Shown here: positions 38,990 through 50,180 of the stretch, piece by piece
Position numbering within the stretch: the first letter of the stretch is position 1
Layout of the letters: each line of letters starts with the position of its first letter
Assembly: GCA_021613375.1 (NCBI GenBank)
Contig: CM038728.1
Coordinates: 35,052,299-35,116,298 of the forward strand
Length of the DNA: 64,000 nt
Reading direction: 5' to 3'
Origin: Megaleporinus macrocephalus
Lineage: Eukaryota; Chordata; Actinopteri; Characiformes; Anostomidae
The notes under the pieces: generated by a model
Seen by the model: the letters and a program-made list of their open reading frames with translations, nothing else
Databases searched by the model: none
Told to the model about the DNA's origin: nothing
Made by a program: the position numbers and the translations under genes

Positions 38990-39487
38990 GAGGAGTTGCA
39001 CTGATCTACTGCACAACAACATTAATATGAACTTCATGGAAGAGAATCATCAGAAGAAAACTTTTCCTGCGTCCTTATCATTACATTGAGAGTGAGACGT
39101 TTCCAAATGAACATCTAAACAAGCCTGACATGTTTTTTCAAATCCTGTTGAACTTCTTGTTCTCAATGAAGAAACGTATGTTTGAAGATAAAAAAAAGTT
39201 TCCAAATTTAGTGGATCCATCATGCTTTGAGCTTGTGCTGCAGTCAGTGGTTCAGAAAACTGGTTCAGTTAAATACCAGCAAATTCTGAAAGTGAACATC
39301 ACTGTGTCTGTAAAAAAAATGGTGATGAAAAGACGATAATGATCCTAAACACACCCCAAAATCCACAATGAACCAACTCACAAGGAAGAAACTGAAGGTT
39401 TTGCTGTGACCCTCACAGTCCTATAACTTAAACACCACCAGAAATCTATGGATGGATCTCAAAGGAGCAGATCATGAACCTCACAGA
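38990..39487 (+). pseudogene. Tc1/mariner-like transposase remnant (family 1)
   Basis: A decayed DDE transposase, the enzyme that cuts and pastes Tc1-type transposons at TA dinucleotides. In order I see a segment like the middle of fish Tc1 transposases (ACTTCATGGAAGAG), an open frame at 39130-39339 whose KYQQILKVNI and SVKK--MKR words fit the same family, then NDPKHTPKST near 39336-39370 (the second catalytic Asp region), then NLWMDLK near 39447-39470 (beside the catalytic Glu region). The reading frame shifts several times, stop codons intervene, and the N-terminal DNA-binding part is not recognisable. It is clearly inactive. It is followed by a dispersed repeat whose other copy is at 2940-3300. 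Confidence 0.85.
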
Positions 39488-40135
39488 ACTAGAAGCCTTT
39501 TAGTCACTTGAGAACATTATTATATATAAAAAGCTGTTTTAATTCCAGACAGGAAGTTTTTTTATTTACTCAGTAAACACTTTTATTATTAAACAGTATT
39601 AATAGAGTAAGTAGTGCTTTTACACTTTATTATTAAATATTAATCAGTATTAATAGAGTAAGTAGAGCTTTTACACTTTATTATTAAATATTAATCAGTA
39701 TTAATAGAGTAAATAGTGCTTTTACACTTTATTATTAAATATTAATCAGTATTAATAGAGTAAGTAGTACTTTTACACTATTATTAAATATTAATCAGTA
39801 TTAATAGAGTAAGTAGTGCTTTTACACTATTATTAAATATTAATCAGTATTAATAGAGTAAGTAGAGCTTTTACACTTTATTATTAAATATTAATCAGTA
39901 TTAATAGAGTAAGTAGTGTTTTCCATACGTCAGTGTGTTTATTTAACTCTTTCCAAGCTTCTCCTAAACAACCCAGTATTATTATCAGTTCTGATCTAAT
40001 ACCTGCTTTGACTGCTCAGTACTTCATTAAGATAAATCAAGATTTGCTGCTGAAGGAACTGAATACATTCATACAATGTCTGGGGCGTCCAGGAGAAATC
40101 TGGAACCTAACTTTGTTCTTCAAACTGGATCAAGA
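39488..40135 (+). repeat. Dispersed repeat, copy 2, with internal tandem
   Basis: Partner of 2940-3300 in the same orientation. The right part (39970-40120) retains CTGCTTTGACTGCTCAGTAC, GCTGAAGGAACTGAATACAT and GGGGCGTCCAGGAGAAATCT. The middle is lengthened by the 51-bp tandem at 39576-39922. Confidence 0.85.
39576..39922 (+). repeat. 51-bp tandem repeat, about 7 copies
   Basis: The unit contains ATTATTAAATATTAATCAGT, ATTAATAGAGTAAGTAG and GCTTTTACACTTT. Two units lack the TT of ACACTTTATT. The same sequence is single-copy at 3040-3090, so the array arose in this copy of the dispersed repeat. Confidence 0.95.
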
Positions 40136-40860
40136 TCTGATCTACTTCTCTCACAACAACATATTCATGTTACTTTGTACTGTATGTATGATTATTTACA
40201 TCTGTTCTAATCAGATCTGCTGTTCTTACTGGTGAACACACACTTAATGATCAGATGAAGACTTTAGCTGAAGGTGCACTGTGTACATGTATATCTGATG
40301 CAGAACTTCTTCTCCACATGTAAATTGCCATCACACTGCATTGACAAAAATCAGAAGTATGGCACTGGAAGCTTTTGCTGCCTCAGTATTTCTCCACATA
40401 CTGTGTTATCAACAGGGAATCAGACGCCAGAGGGAGTTAGAAAGCGTTTAGATTTCTCTCTCTCTTCATTTTCTCCAGAGTGAAGTTTTCATATCGGGGT
40501 TTCCAAGTCTGCCTTTGCTGGTGGCACCAATTTCAGGGGCACAGAGGCCACAGAGACCAAGTGACTTGCACTCCCCATGGCTGTTATTTTCTAAAATAGA
40601 TGCTTTGAAAGTTCTCCGGTGGGCTTCTTTTCGTTTCTCTCTCTCTCTCTCTCTCTCTCAAGTTGGCGGTGGTTCTATCAGCTGGGACCGGAGGTGTGTA
40701 TTTACATGGTGGGCCATCTCGACTCAGGATTGACGGTGCTAACTGCTGGAGTCGGTGGAGCTTCACGCTGTGCAGCTTCAAAGATAGATAGACTGAGAAG
40801 AACATCTGTGGACCACCAATCATCTGTGACTTTTTCTATGCATAAATCTGTGGGCTTGAA
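40136..40860. other. Non-coding stretch with (CT)n run
   Basis: Mixed sequence with a CT microsatellite at 40634-40659. Several short frames on both strands have no recognisable homology. No gene is seen. Confidence 0.45.
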
Positions 40861-41513
40861 CTATTTAACCCTTTGATGCACAACCTGGGTCAAAAGTGAC
40901 CTGAGATTTTATTCTTTGTATCTTTACTATAAATTCGTTTCATCATTCAAGATTCCATGAATTCCTCAGTTTACTTGTTTATGATCATCACAAATCCAGA
41001 TTTCAGTTTATTATTTACTTATTTAATAATAATTTGTATCACTACCAATACAACATGAGTCAGAATTAACCCTTATGTGTTCACTATGGAGTTTGATAGG
41101 AACTGTTGACGTTTGTAACCATTTGCATTCTGGAACATACTTACAAACACTGTTTTTGTTCATGAAGTAAATTAATAAGAATTAAAATAAAGATTTAAGA
41201 TCAAAAACAACATTTTGAAAACATTAAATTCCTAAAATACACTAATTTAAATAGATTTACTAAAGAGACACTCAGCAGTACATACATGTAATAGCACTTA
41301 CTGTATTAATACTGATTAATATTTCATAATAAAGTGTTTACTGAGTAAATAAAAGCTTTGTATATATAATATTGTGTTGCTCAGTACTGTATATATGTAT
41401 ATTATTACATACTAAGGCTTATTTTTCAGTAACAACATGAACTACAATACAGACTGAGTTATTATCAGGTTCCAGGATGCAGTAGGTACTGACAGTTTAA
41501 GGGGTTAAACTAG
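40861..41513. mobile_element. Possible MITE with TTAACCC termini
   Basis: CTATTTAACCCTTT (40861) and AAGGGGTTAAACTAG (41499-41513) form imperfect inverted ends. The left end continues GATGCACAACCTGGGTCAAA, similar to fish repeats I recall. A reverse-oriented fragment of the 2940/39488 dispersed repeat lies inside (about 41277-41400), which suggests nesting. There is no transposase, and the boundaries are tentative. Confidence 0.4.
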
Positions 41514-41631
41514 ATCACTAGGTAGCAACTACTTATTTTCAAAAGTAGAATATTGTGGTACTATTTGCTATATAAGACACATTTACTGTGAAGATGCAGA
41601 TAGATAGATAGATAGATCCCCAGGCACCTGA
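41514..41631. other. Short spacer with GATA run
   Basis: AT-rich; AGATAGATAGATAGATAGAT-like run near 41598-41617 immediately upstream of the next transposon remnant. Confidence 0.5.
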
Positions 41632-42600
41632 TTGGCAGCACCTGTGCAATTGGACAACTTCAAGCTGGTGTTCCGCAGAACAGCATTATTGGGAGTGAGC
41701 CCGATTACCATCTCCACATTGAAGGCCAAGTTCCATATAACAAGGAACGTCGGAGACAGGCCACAAAGCATCCCAAGACGACGACAACTCAAGAAGATTG
41801 TTTCCTCACCCTGTCAGCACTTAGGTCCCGTAGTCTTCTACAGATCTGCAGTGAATGTTTGCAGAATCAGGCTGCCTGGACGTCTGCCATGACCACCCTT
41901 CATTGTCAGGCTCATTTGCGCTGGTGTCGGCAACACGTGCACTGGAACCTGAACACGTGGAGGAACGTTATGTTCAGTGATGAGTCCAGATTGTGCCTAC
42001 GGCAGTTGGATGGTAGAGTCTAAGTGTGGAGAAGACGCGGAAAACGCCATGCTGATGGCTGCACTGGTAGAGTAACATCTTTTGGTGGAGGCAGTGAGAT
42101 GGTGTGGGGCTGCATCTCGAGGCTTGATATCATTGGAGGGAATCTCAGTGCAGAGAGATATCGAGATTACATTCTGCAACCGGGGGTGATCCCTTATCTC
42201 CCCAGTCTGGGACCGAACTCTATCCTCCAAGATGTCAATGCTCGCGGGGGTTTATCAGAGACCACCTCCAGAATTTGGGAGTGGAGAGGATGGAATGGCC
42301 TATCAGCAGTCCTGACCTCAACCCCATCGAACACTCGTAGGATCAGCTTGAGCGTGCTGTTCGTGCCACAGTGACCAACACAACCACGTTGGCTGACTTG
42401 CGACAAACGCTGGTTGAAGAACGGGATGCCATCCCACAGCAGTGTGTGACCAGGCTGGTGACCAGCATGAGGAGGAGGTGCCAGGCTGTTGTGGCTGTGT
42501 ATGGTTCTTCCACATGCTACCGAGGCTCCTGTTTGCTAAATGAATAAATTGAAATTGCCAAATATGTCTTGTTTCTTCAAACTTCAATTATTCAGTCCAC
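41632..42600 (+). pseudogene. Tc1/mariner-like transposase remnant (family 2)
   Basis: A second, different Tc1/mariner-type transposase relic that spans nearly the whole gene. The helix-turn-helix region lies in the frame at 41632-41892 (GVSPITISTLKAKF, then NVGDRP near residues 42-47, like the usual linker). The first catalytic Asp is in MFSDESR (41970-41990). WRRRGKRHADG and TSFGGGSEMVWGCIS (42024-42120) fit the next conserved block. The second Asp region reads QDVNAR (about 42228-42246), where intact relatives have D-N-A-R. The third acidic residue is in LNPIEH (about 42318-42335). The motifs are spread over different frames, with at least one in-frame stop after the SDESR block, so the gene is dead. 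Confidence 0.88.
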
Positions 42601-43649
42601 CAAACACCAAACCAGTCAATGGCAGAATGAGCTGTTTGGCACTGGCAGAGAGGATTTGACTAATTTTTTATGGGCGCAACCCACATACTAGACTGTACTC
42701 AGCTCTACTGCTCGTCCCACAAATGCATGTCCCTTACAAATGTGGCTCCAATTGAAAGGGAAACTGATAGGCTTTCCAAGCGTATACGATTTACTGCCAA
42801 GAAGCATTGTTACAATGAAGAAATAATCCACCAAACACCGTGTTTATATAAATATCACTGTAGATGACAAGTAGAAAATATGTAAAAATATGTATTAAGA
42901 TACGGAGATAATAATAAACACTGTGGAGGGGGCGCAGGAACCAGCAGATAATAACAATACTGAATAAACATGTGCCTAAATTGGTATTTAAGTAGTGTCT
43001 AGAGTGTCCAGGAGTGCAGATGTATGAGATACAATGAAGTGTCAATAGAACAGATAAATAAACCCACAATAGCTGTTCACACAGTGTATGTCATATCTGT
43101 ACACACAGTGAGTTATACATTCATGATTAATGTAAATTTTATGTTGTACTCATGTGACCCCGAGGTTGAAAAACGAGGAAAAGCTCTAAACCTGACATTT
43201 CCTTCATCTCCAATATCTAAACGTAATGTCATCCGCAGCCTGATCCACGTCCACGTCCACAGACTGACCAGACCAAACGCAACAACGTGCTGACATTAGC
43301 GCGTAGGCCGCAGGTTCATGTTAGCACCTCTGTGGGCAATGCAGATAAGATGTGCAGGCTGGAGACATTTGAAGGGTTACGATAAGGTCATGCACCGTCC
43401 ATGCAGCACATGTTCTCAGTGATGATGACTGCACATTCTCTGAACCTCACCGAGAGAAGAGAGCAGCTTACGCTCACACACCTCCCTCACACTGAGTCAG
43501 AGGACCCCCTTTATTAGCAACTCCTACCTTACAGCTCCGCTGTGTAGGTGTATTGTTACAGACTTTAGTCCACCTGTTGGTTAGTGTCTGACCACAGGAC
43601 CACTACGGCCCATTTTCTAATTAAGATGTGGCTCATCTTCTCCCCTTCT
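42601..43649. other. Non-coding stretch
   Basis: Mixed sequence. 42594-42615 and 42828-42842 share CCACCAAACACC, which may be transposon-end sequence. Frames at 42791-43069 (minus) and 43024-43293 (plus) have no recognisable domain. No gene is seen. Confidence 0.45.
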
Positions 43650-43965
43650 GCCCTCTCCAGGTTGGGAATGATCTCCTGCCTCAAGTGGAGGAGTTTAAGT
43701 ATCTCGAGGTCTTGTTCACGAGTGAGGGAAGGAAGCATGGAGCGTCTGCAGTCAAGAGAGAGCTGAGCCAAAAGACCATCAGTCTACGTTCCTACTCTCA
43801 CCTGTGGTCAGGAGCTCTAGGTAGTGACCGAAAGAACGAGATCGGGGATACAAGCTGCTGAGATGAGTTTTCTCCGTGCTGTGTCGGGTCTCATTCTTAG
43901 AGATTATACGGGGGAGGCTCAGAGTCGAGCCGCTGTGTGGTCAGAAACTGACCACTGATGAAGGG
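43650..43965 (+). pseudogene. Non-LTR retrotransposon reverse-transcriptase fragment
   Basis: In one frame (43652-43861) the translation reads VEEFKYLEVLFTSEGR, then AVKRELSQK, then a SHLWSGAL-like segment and a TERT-like remnant. This order matches the end of the reverse-transcriptase domain of fish LINE elements, in which KYLGVLFTSEGR is characteristic. Compared with the family as I recall it, the segment after SEGR is shortened and another small piece is missing after ELSQK. A second piece continues in another frame as EMSFLRAVSG-like, followed by an ILRDYTG-like segment (43862-43930). No endonuclease domain or 3' tail is present. The clade is not assigned. Confidence 0.85.
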
Positions 43966-44289
43966 TGGCCAGTGGTTGGCTTGAACTGTACAGTCTCTAA
44001 CTGTAACCCAGCGAGTGGAGCAACTAAAGAGAGGCTTCTAATAAAACTGCATAACTGAGGAGTTCAGATGAGAATAAACTCGTTCAGGCTGGTTCGATGA
44101 AAGATTTTCTGTTTCAGAGAGAATTACAGTGGAGGTGAATGGAACCAGACGTCCTCCTCTAAAAGCCCCTCACAGAAAGTTCTTACAGTAGATGTTATAA
44201 ATACACTGTCTGAAGTCTGAGATGCTGTTTATGATTAGAGAAGTTTAGAGAAGATAGTTTTGCAGATTTATCACACTTGTGGGATTATC
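43966..44289. other. Non-coding stretch
   Basis: Mixed sequence between two transposon remnants, no recognisable gene. Confidence 0.4.
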
Positions 44290-44720
44290 AAGATGTTTTT
44301 GGTAATTGGGAGACGAGCCTTTGGGTTGTTGGGTTGTCAGCAGTGGTTTTGGCCTTGGAGCTCTCCATGGATACCAGTTTTGCCCTTTCTTACTGTTGAA
44401 TCATGATCACTGTCCATAACAAGGCAAGTGAGGCCTGCAGTTCCTCAGATGTTGTCCTGGGTTCTTCTGTGACTTTCTGGATATGTCGTTGATGTACTCT
44501 TTGATTCATTAAGGTAGGCCGGCCACTCTTTTGAAGGTTCACCATTGTTCCATATTTCCTCCATTTGTAGATAAAAGCTGTGACTGTGGTTTGCTGGAGT
44601 CCCTAAGTTTTAGAAAAGGCTTTGTAACATTTTCCAGACTGACAGATTAATGACTCTGTTTTTCATCTGTTCTTGAGTTTCTTCAGATTGGATCATAAAG
44701 TGTTGCTGCTTGAGGTCTGG
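44290..44720 (-). pseudogene. Tc1-like transposase N-terminal remnant (family 3)
   Basis: Read on the minus strand, a possible start codon lies at 44695-44693. The translation shows SEETQEQMKNRVI (the start of the first helix-turn-helix in the fish Tc1 family), then YLQMEEIWNNGEP-like sequence in place of a HKWRKLGTV-type segment, then KSGRPT near 44530-44512 (the GRPR-like linker between the two DNA-binding subdomains), then a PRTT-like segment and an HDSTVRKGKTGIHG-like segment (44400-44350). Frameshifts separate these pieces. The catalytic domain is absent: the remnant stops near 44290. Its terminal sequence lies at 44820-44890 on the expected side. Confidence 0.85.
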
Positions 44721-44819
44721 AAGTCTGCTTCATGCTGTCAGACAGGTTCTACTGAAGTGATTTCCTGACTCTACTGGTCTTCCAGGTTGGTTTGGATTAT
44801 TGGATAATTCCCCTAATAA

Positions 44820-44890
44820 AAAATAAATCATAATTTGTATGTACAAACTGTAAGGGGGTAAATAATTTTTCACAGCACCGTACGTCTAAT
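44820..44890 (-). mobile_element. Terminal sequence of Tc1-like family 3
   Basis: On the minus strand the segment reads ACGGTGCTGTGAAAAATTAT followed by TTACCCCC. This closely resembles the terminal inverted repeat I recall from fish Tc1 elements (GTGCTGTGAAAAAGTATT type). The opposite terminus is missing, and the 34-bp satellite begins about 50 bp away. Confidence 0.75.
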
Positions 44891-44941
44891 ATGTAGTTTT
44901 TAATACTGTCACAGTGAAAGAATTGAAAAAAAAATTACCAC

Positions 44942-46178
44942 ACCTACTACACTAATTAGTGCACTTATATACTTTAGCTACTACACAAATTAGTGCACTT
45001 TCATACTTTACCTACTACACTAATTAGTGCACTTATATACTTTACCTACTACACAAATTAGTGCACTTATATACTTTACCTACTACACTAATTAGTGCAC
45101 TTATATACTTTACCTACTACACTAATTAGTGCACTTATATACTTTACCTACTACACTAATTAGTGCACTTATATACTTTACCTACTACACTAATTAGTGC
45201 ACTTATATACTTTACCTACTACACTAATTAGTGCACTTATATACTTTAGCTACTACACAAATTAGTGCACTTATATACTTAACCTACTACACAAATTAGT
45301 GCACTTATATACTTTACCTACTACACAAATTAGTGCACTTATATACTTTACCTACTACACAAATTAGTGCACTTATATACTTTACCTACTACACTAATTA
45401 GTGCACTTATATACTTTACCTACTACACAAATTAGTGCACTTATATACTTTACCTACTACACAACTTAGTGCACTTATATACTTTACCTACTACACAAAT
45501 TAGTGCACTTATATACTTTACCTACTACACTAATTAGTGCACTTATATACTTTACCTACTACACTAATTAGTGCACTTATATACTTTACCTACTACACTA
45601 ATTAGTGCACTTATATACTTTACCTACTACACTAATTAGTGCACTTATATACTTTAGCTACTACACAAATTAGTGCACTTATATACTTAACCTACTACAC
45701 AAATTAGTGCACTTATATACTTTACCTACTACACTAATTAGTGCACTTATATACTTTACCTACTACACTAATTAGTGCACTATATACTTTACCTACTACA
45801 CTAATTAGTGCACTTATATACTTTACCTACTACACTAATTAGTGCACTTATATACTTTACCTACTACACTAATTAGTGCACTTATATACTTTACCTACTA
45901 CACTAATTAGTGCACTTATATACTTTAGCTACTACACAAATTAGTGCACTTATATACTTTACCTACTACACAAATTAGTGCACTTATATACTTTGCCTAC
46001 TACACTAAATAGTGCACTTATATACTTAACCTACTACACAAATTAGTGCACTTATATACTTTACCTACTACACTAATTAGTGCACTTATATACTTTACCT
46101 ACTACACTAATTAGTGCACTTATATACTTTACCTACTACACAAATTAGTGCACTTATATACTTTACCTACTACACTAA
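44942..46178 (+). repeat. 34-bp satellite, subfamily A (about 36 copies)
   Basis: The unit contains CCTACTACACTAATTAGTGC followed by ACTTATATACTTTA. ACTAATTAGT is a perfect 10-bp palindrome directly followed by the palindrome GTGCAC. ACAAATTAGT is the main variant. Rare marker variants TTTAGCTAC then CTTAACC recur at 45245 and 45653, exactly 408 bp or 12 units apart. Confidence 0.97.
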
Positions 46179-48264
46179 TGAATACACTTCTATACTTCAC
46201 CTACTACACTAACGAATACACTTCTATACTTCACCTACTACACTAATGAGTACACTTCTATACTTCACCTACTACACTAATGAGTACACTTCTATACTCA
46301 CCTACTACACTAATGATTACACTTCTATACTTCACCTACTACACTAATAAATACACAACTATACTTCACTTACTACACTAATGAATACACTTCTATATTT
46401 CACCTACTACACTAATGAGTACACTTCTATACTTCACCTACTACACTAATGAGTACACTTCTATACTTCTCCTACTACACTAAATGAATTCACTTCTATA
46501 CTTCACCTACTACACTAATGAGTACACTTCTATACTTCACCTACTACACTAATGAATACACTTCTATACTTCACCTACTACACTAATGAGTACACTTCTA
46601 TACGTCACCTACTACATTAATGAGTACACTTCTATACTTCACCTACTACACTAATGAATACACTTCTATACTTCACCTACGACACTAATGAGTACACTTC
46701 TATACTTCACCTACTACACTAATGAATACACTTCTATACTTCACCTACTACACTAATGAGTACACTTCTATACTTCACCTACTACACTAATGAATACACT
46801 TCTATACTTCACCTACTACACTAATGAGTACACTTCTATACTTCACCTACTACACTAATAAATACACTTCTATACTTCACCTACTACACTAATGAGTACA
46901 CTTCTATACTTCACCTACTACACTAATGAATACACTTCTATACTTCACCTACTACACTAATGAGTACACTTCTATACTTCACCTACTACACTAATGAATA
47001 CACTTCTATACTTCACCTACTACACTAATGAGTACACTTCTATACTTCACCTACTACACTAATGACTACACTTCTATACTTCACCTACTACACTAATGAA
47101 TACACTTCTATACTTCACCTACTACACTAATGAGTACACTTCTATACTTCACCTACTACACTAATGAATACACTTCTATACTTCACCTACTACACTAATG
47201 ACTACACTTCTATACTTCACCTACTACACTAATGACTACACTTCTATACTTCACCTACTACACTAATGAATACACTTCTATACTTCACCTACTACACTAA
47301 TGACTACACTTCTATACTTCACCTACTACACTAATGGAATACACTTCTATACTTCACCAACTACACTAATGAATACACTTCTATACTTCACCTACTACAC
47401 TAATGAGTACACTTCTATACTTCACCTACTACACTAATGAGTACACTTCTATACTTCACCTACTACACTAATGAGTACACTTCTATACTTCACCTACTAC
47501 ACTAATGAATACACCTCTATACTTCACCTACTACACTAATGAATACACTTCTATACTTCACCTACTACACTAATGAATACACTTCTATACTTCACCTACT
47601 ACACTAATGAATACACTTCTATACTTCACCTACTACACTAATGAATACACTTCTATACTTCACCTACTACACTAATGAATACACTACTATACTTCACCTA
47701 CTACACTAATGAATACACTTCTATACTTCACCTACTACACTAATGAATACACTTCTATACTTCACCTACTACACTAATGACTACACTTCTATACTTCACC
47801 TACTACACTAATGAATACACTTCTATACTTCACCTACTACACTAATGACTACACTTCTATACTTCACCTACTACACTAATGAATACACTACTATACTTCA
47901 CCTACTACACTAATGAATACACTACTATACTTCACCTACTACACTAATGAATACACTTCTATACTTCACCTACTACACTAATGAATACACTTCTATACTT
48001 CACCTACTACACTAATGACTACACTTCTATACTTCACCTACTACACTAATGAGTACACTTCTATACTTCACCTACTACACTAATGAATACACTTCTATAC
48101 TTCACCTACTACACTAATGAATACACTTCTATACTTCACCTACTACACTAATGAATACACTTCTATACTTCACCTACTACACTAATGAATACACTTCTAT
48201 ACTTCACCTACTACACTAATGAATACACTTCTATACTTCACCTACTACACTAATGAATACACTT
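46179..48264 (+). repeat. 34-bp satellite, subfamily B (about 61 copies)
   Basis: The same 34-bp period as subfamily A, but with TAATG(A/G)(A/C/G)TACACTTCTATACTTCA in place of TAATTAGTGC-type sequence. The switch is abrupt at about 46178. From about 46500 to 47050 units with GAATAC and GAGTAC alternate, giving a 68-bp dimer; towards the right GAATAC dominates. The last unit breaks off at ACACTTAAACATTC. Confidence 0.97.
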
Positions 48265-49365
48265 AAACATTCAATACTTAAATATGTGAGTTAATATGGT
48301 TTAACTGTGTTTGGAGAAAATGTTTTACTGGCTTTGCTGGAGATGTTGTTGCTGCTGAGTGAAATTAAATTTGCCAAGAAGATCTAGTGAACCTACAGGG
48401 TGGGTGTTTCTGATATAATGGCCAGTGAGTAATGGCACAAGATAATATGATCGTATAAACTGGCGTCTTTCATTTCTTGCTGGCGTTTGAAGATCAGACG
48501 CGTCGCTGTTGCGAAATCGGCTGGCGTTCTGATGTTGATGGAGTAGACAAACACATCTGATCTCACTTGAAATGCAATTGGTGGGATAAATGATGCGGGT
48601 CGGCTCTCAGGCAGCGCGCCGCGGACGCGACTTCATCTACATCACTCCGGCCTCAAGCTCAACCGAGTTCGGCAGCGGAGCTCGACTGGAGAGGCGGTAA
48701 AGACTCAATTATGAATGTTTTCTTTCAAGGCCATCTGCCTGCTTATTTAAACTCCTGCTGGAGTCTCAAGGCGGACGCTGAGATGATCTTGTTTAGTCCT
48801 CGTATTCGAGACGAGCAAACAAAAGCAAAAATACTGGAGGAAGAAAAAAAGAAAGAAAGGAAAAGAAGCCGCACGATTCCGATTTCCAGCGCGCGATTGT
48901 GATCTGACTGAAAAGCCGCAGCACACAATTAATTCCTGCCTACGCGCCGAACCCGGAGACGCAGCACGCCGCGCATTATTCCTCCCAGTCGATGGCCGTC
49001 TGCAGCTCACCGCGTAGGATATTTCTCAGATGAAGGAACAGACTCGAGACTCTGAGTAGATCAGTGATCAGTAGTACAGCACACAGTCCCCTCTATACTC
49101 TCACAGTTTACCTGCTGTTACTCACAGTAATGTATTTCAAACAGAGATCAATAAGTTACAGATCTGTGTGTTTGGTAGTGTTGGTTTACTTTAAAGTATT
49201 CTGGGGATGCAAAGCCGTTGATCTGCAGTACAGAGTATTTTTTAAATACTCTGAACAGTATGTAGTAACAAAGATAGAAAAGAGTAACAAATAATACAAT
49301 TAAAGTATAATTACTAACTCTACCTACCTCAAACCCATACCTTCACCATACATATCTTTTAATAG
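48265..49365. other. Ordinary-complexity stretch with one stray 42-bp unit
   Basis: 48397-48432 (GGGTGGGTGTTTCTGATATA, ATGGCCAGTGAGTAATGG) is a lone, diverged unit of the 42-bp minisatellite that forms arrays from 49366. 48480-49020 is CpG-containing mixed sequence with no recognisable gene; frames at 48711-48902 and 48747-49010 overlap on opposite strands. Confidence 0.6.
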
Positions 49366-50180
49366 TTGGTGTTTCTAATAACATGGCTAGTTTGTGGAAG
49401 CACAAGGAAGGTGTTTCTAATAAAGTGGCCAGTTAGTGAAAGTACAAGATGGGTGTTTCTAATAAAGTGGCCAGTTAGTGAAAGCACAAGATGGGTGTTT
49501 CTAATAAAGTGGCCAGTTAGTGGAAGCACAAGGTAGGTGTTTCTAATAAAGTGGCCAGATTGTGGAAGCACAAGGTTGGTGCTTCTAAAAAAAATGGCCA
49601 GTTAGTAAAAGTACAAGGTGGGTGTTTCTAATAAAGTGGCCAGTTAGTGGAAGCACAATGTGGGTGTTTCTAATAAAGTGGCCAGTTAGTGGAAGTACAA
49701 GGTGGGTGTTTCTAATAAAGTGGCCAGTTAATGGAAGCACAAGGTTGGTGTTTCTAATAAAGTGGCCAGTTAGTGAAAGTACAAGGTGGGTGTTTCTAAT
49801 AAAGTGGCCAGTTAGTGGAAGCACAAGGTTGGTGTTTCTAATAAAGTGGCCAGACTGTGGAAGCACAAGGTTGGTGTTTCTAATAAAGTGGCCACTGAGT
49901 GGAAGTACAAGGTGGGTGTTTCTAATAAAGTGGTCACTGAGTGGAAGTACAAGGAAGGTGTTTCTAATAAAGTGGCCAGTTAGTGGAAGCACAAGGTTGG
50001 TCTTTTATAATGAAGTGGCCAGTTAGTAGAAGCACAAGGTTGGTGTTTCTAATAAAGTGGCCAGTTAGTGGAAGCACAAGGTTGGTCTTTTATAATGAAG
50101 TGGCCAGTTAGTAGAAGCACAAGGTTGGTGTTTCTAATAAAATGGCCAGTTAGTGTAAGCACAGGGTGGGTGTTTCTAAC
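49366..50180 (+). repeat. 42-bp minisatellite, array 1 (about 19 copies)
   Basis: The unit contains GTGTTTCTAATAAAGTGGCC then AGTTAGTGGAAG(T/C)ACAAGG. Because 42 is divisible by three, long frames with a 14-residue period appear on both strands (for example 49622-50026 plus and 49585-49992 minus); I treat them as repeat by-products. Two units near 50005 and 50088 share the insertion-bearing form GGTCTTTTATAATGAAGTGG, 83 bp apart, which marks a two-unit duplication. Confidence 0.97.

Noticed and set aside
49585..50026. 135- and 134-codon frames on opposite strands with a 14-residue period
   Set aside because: By-products of the 42-bp minisatellite. The other 42-bp arrays give similar but broken frames.
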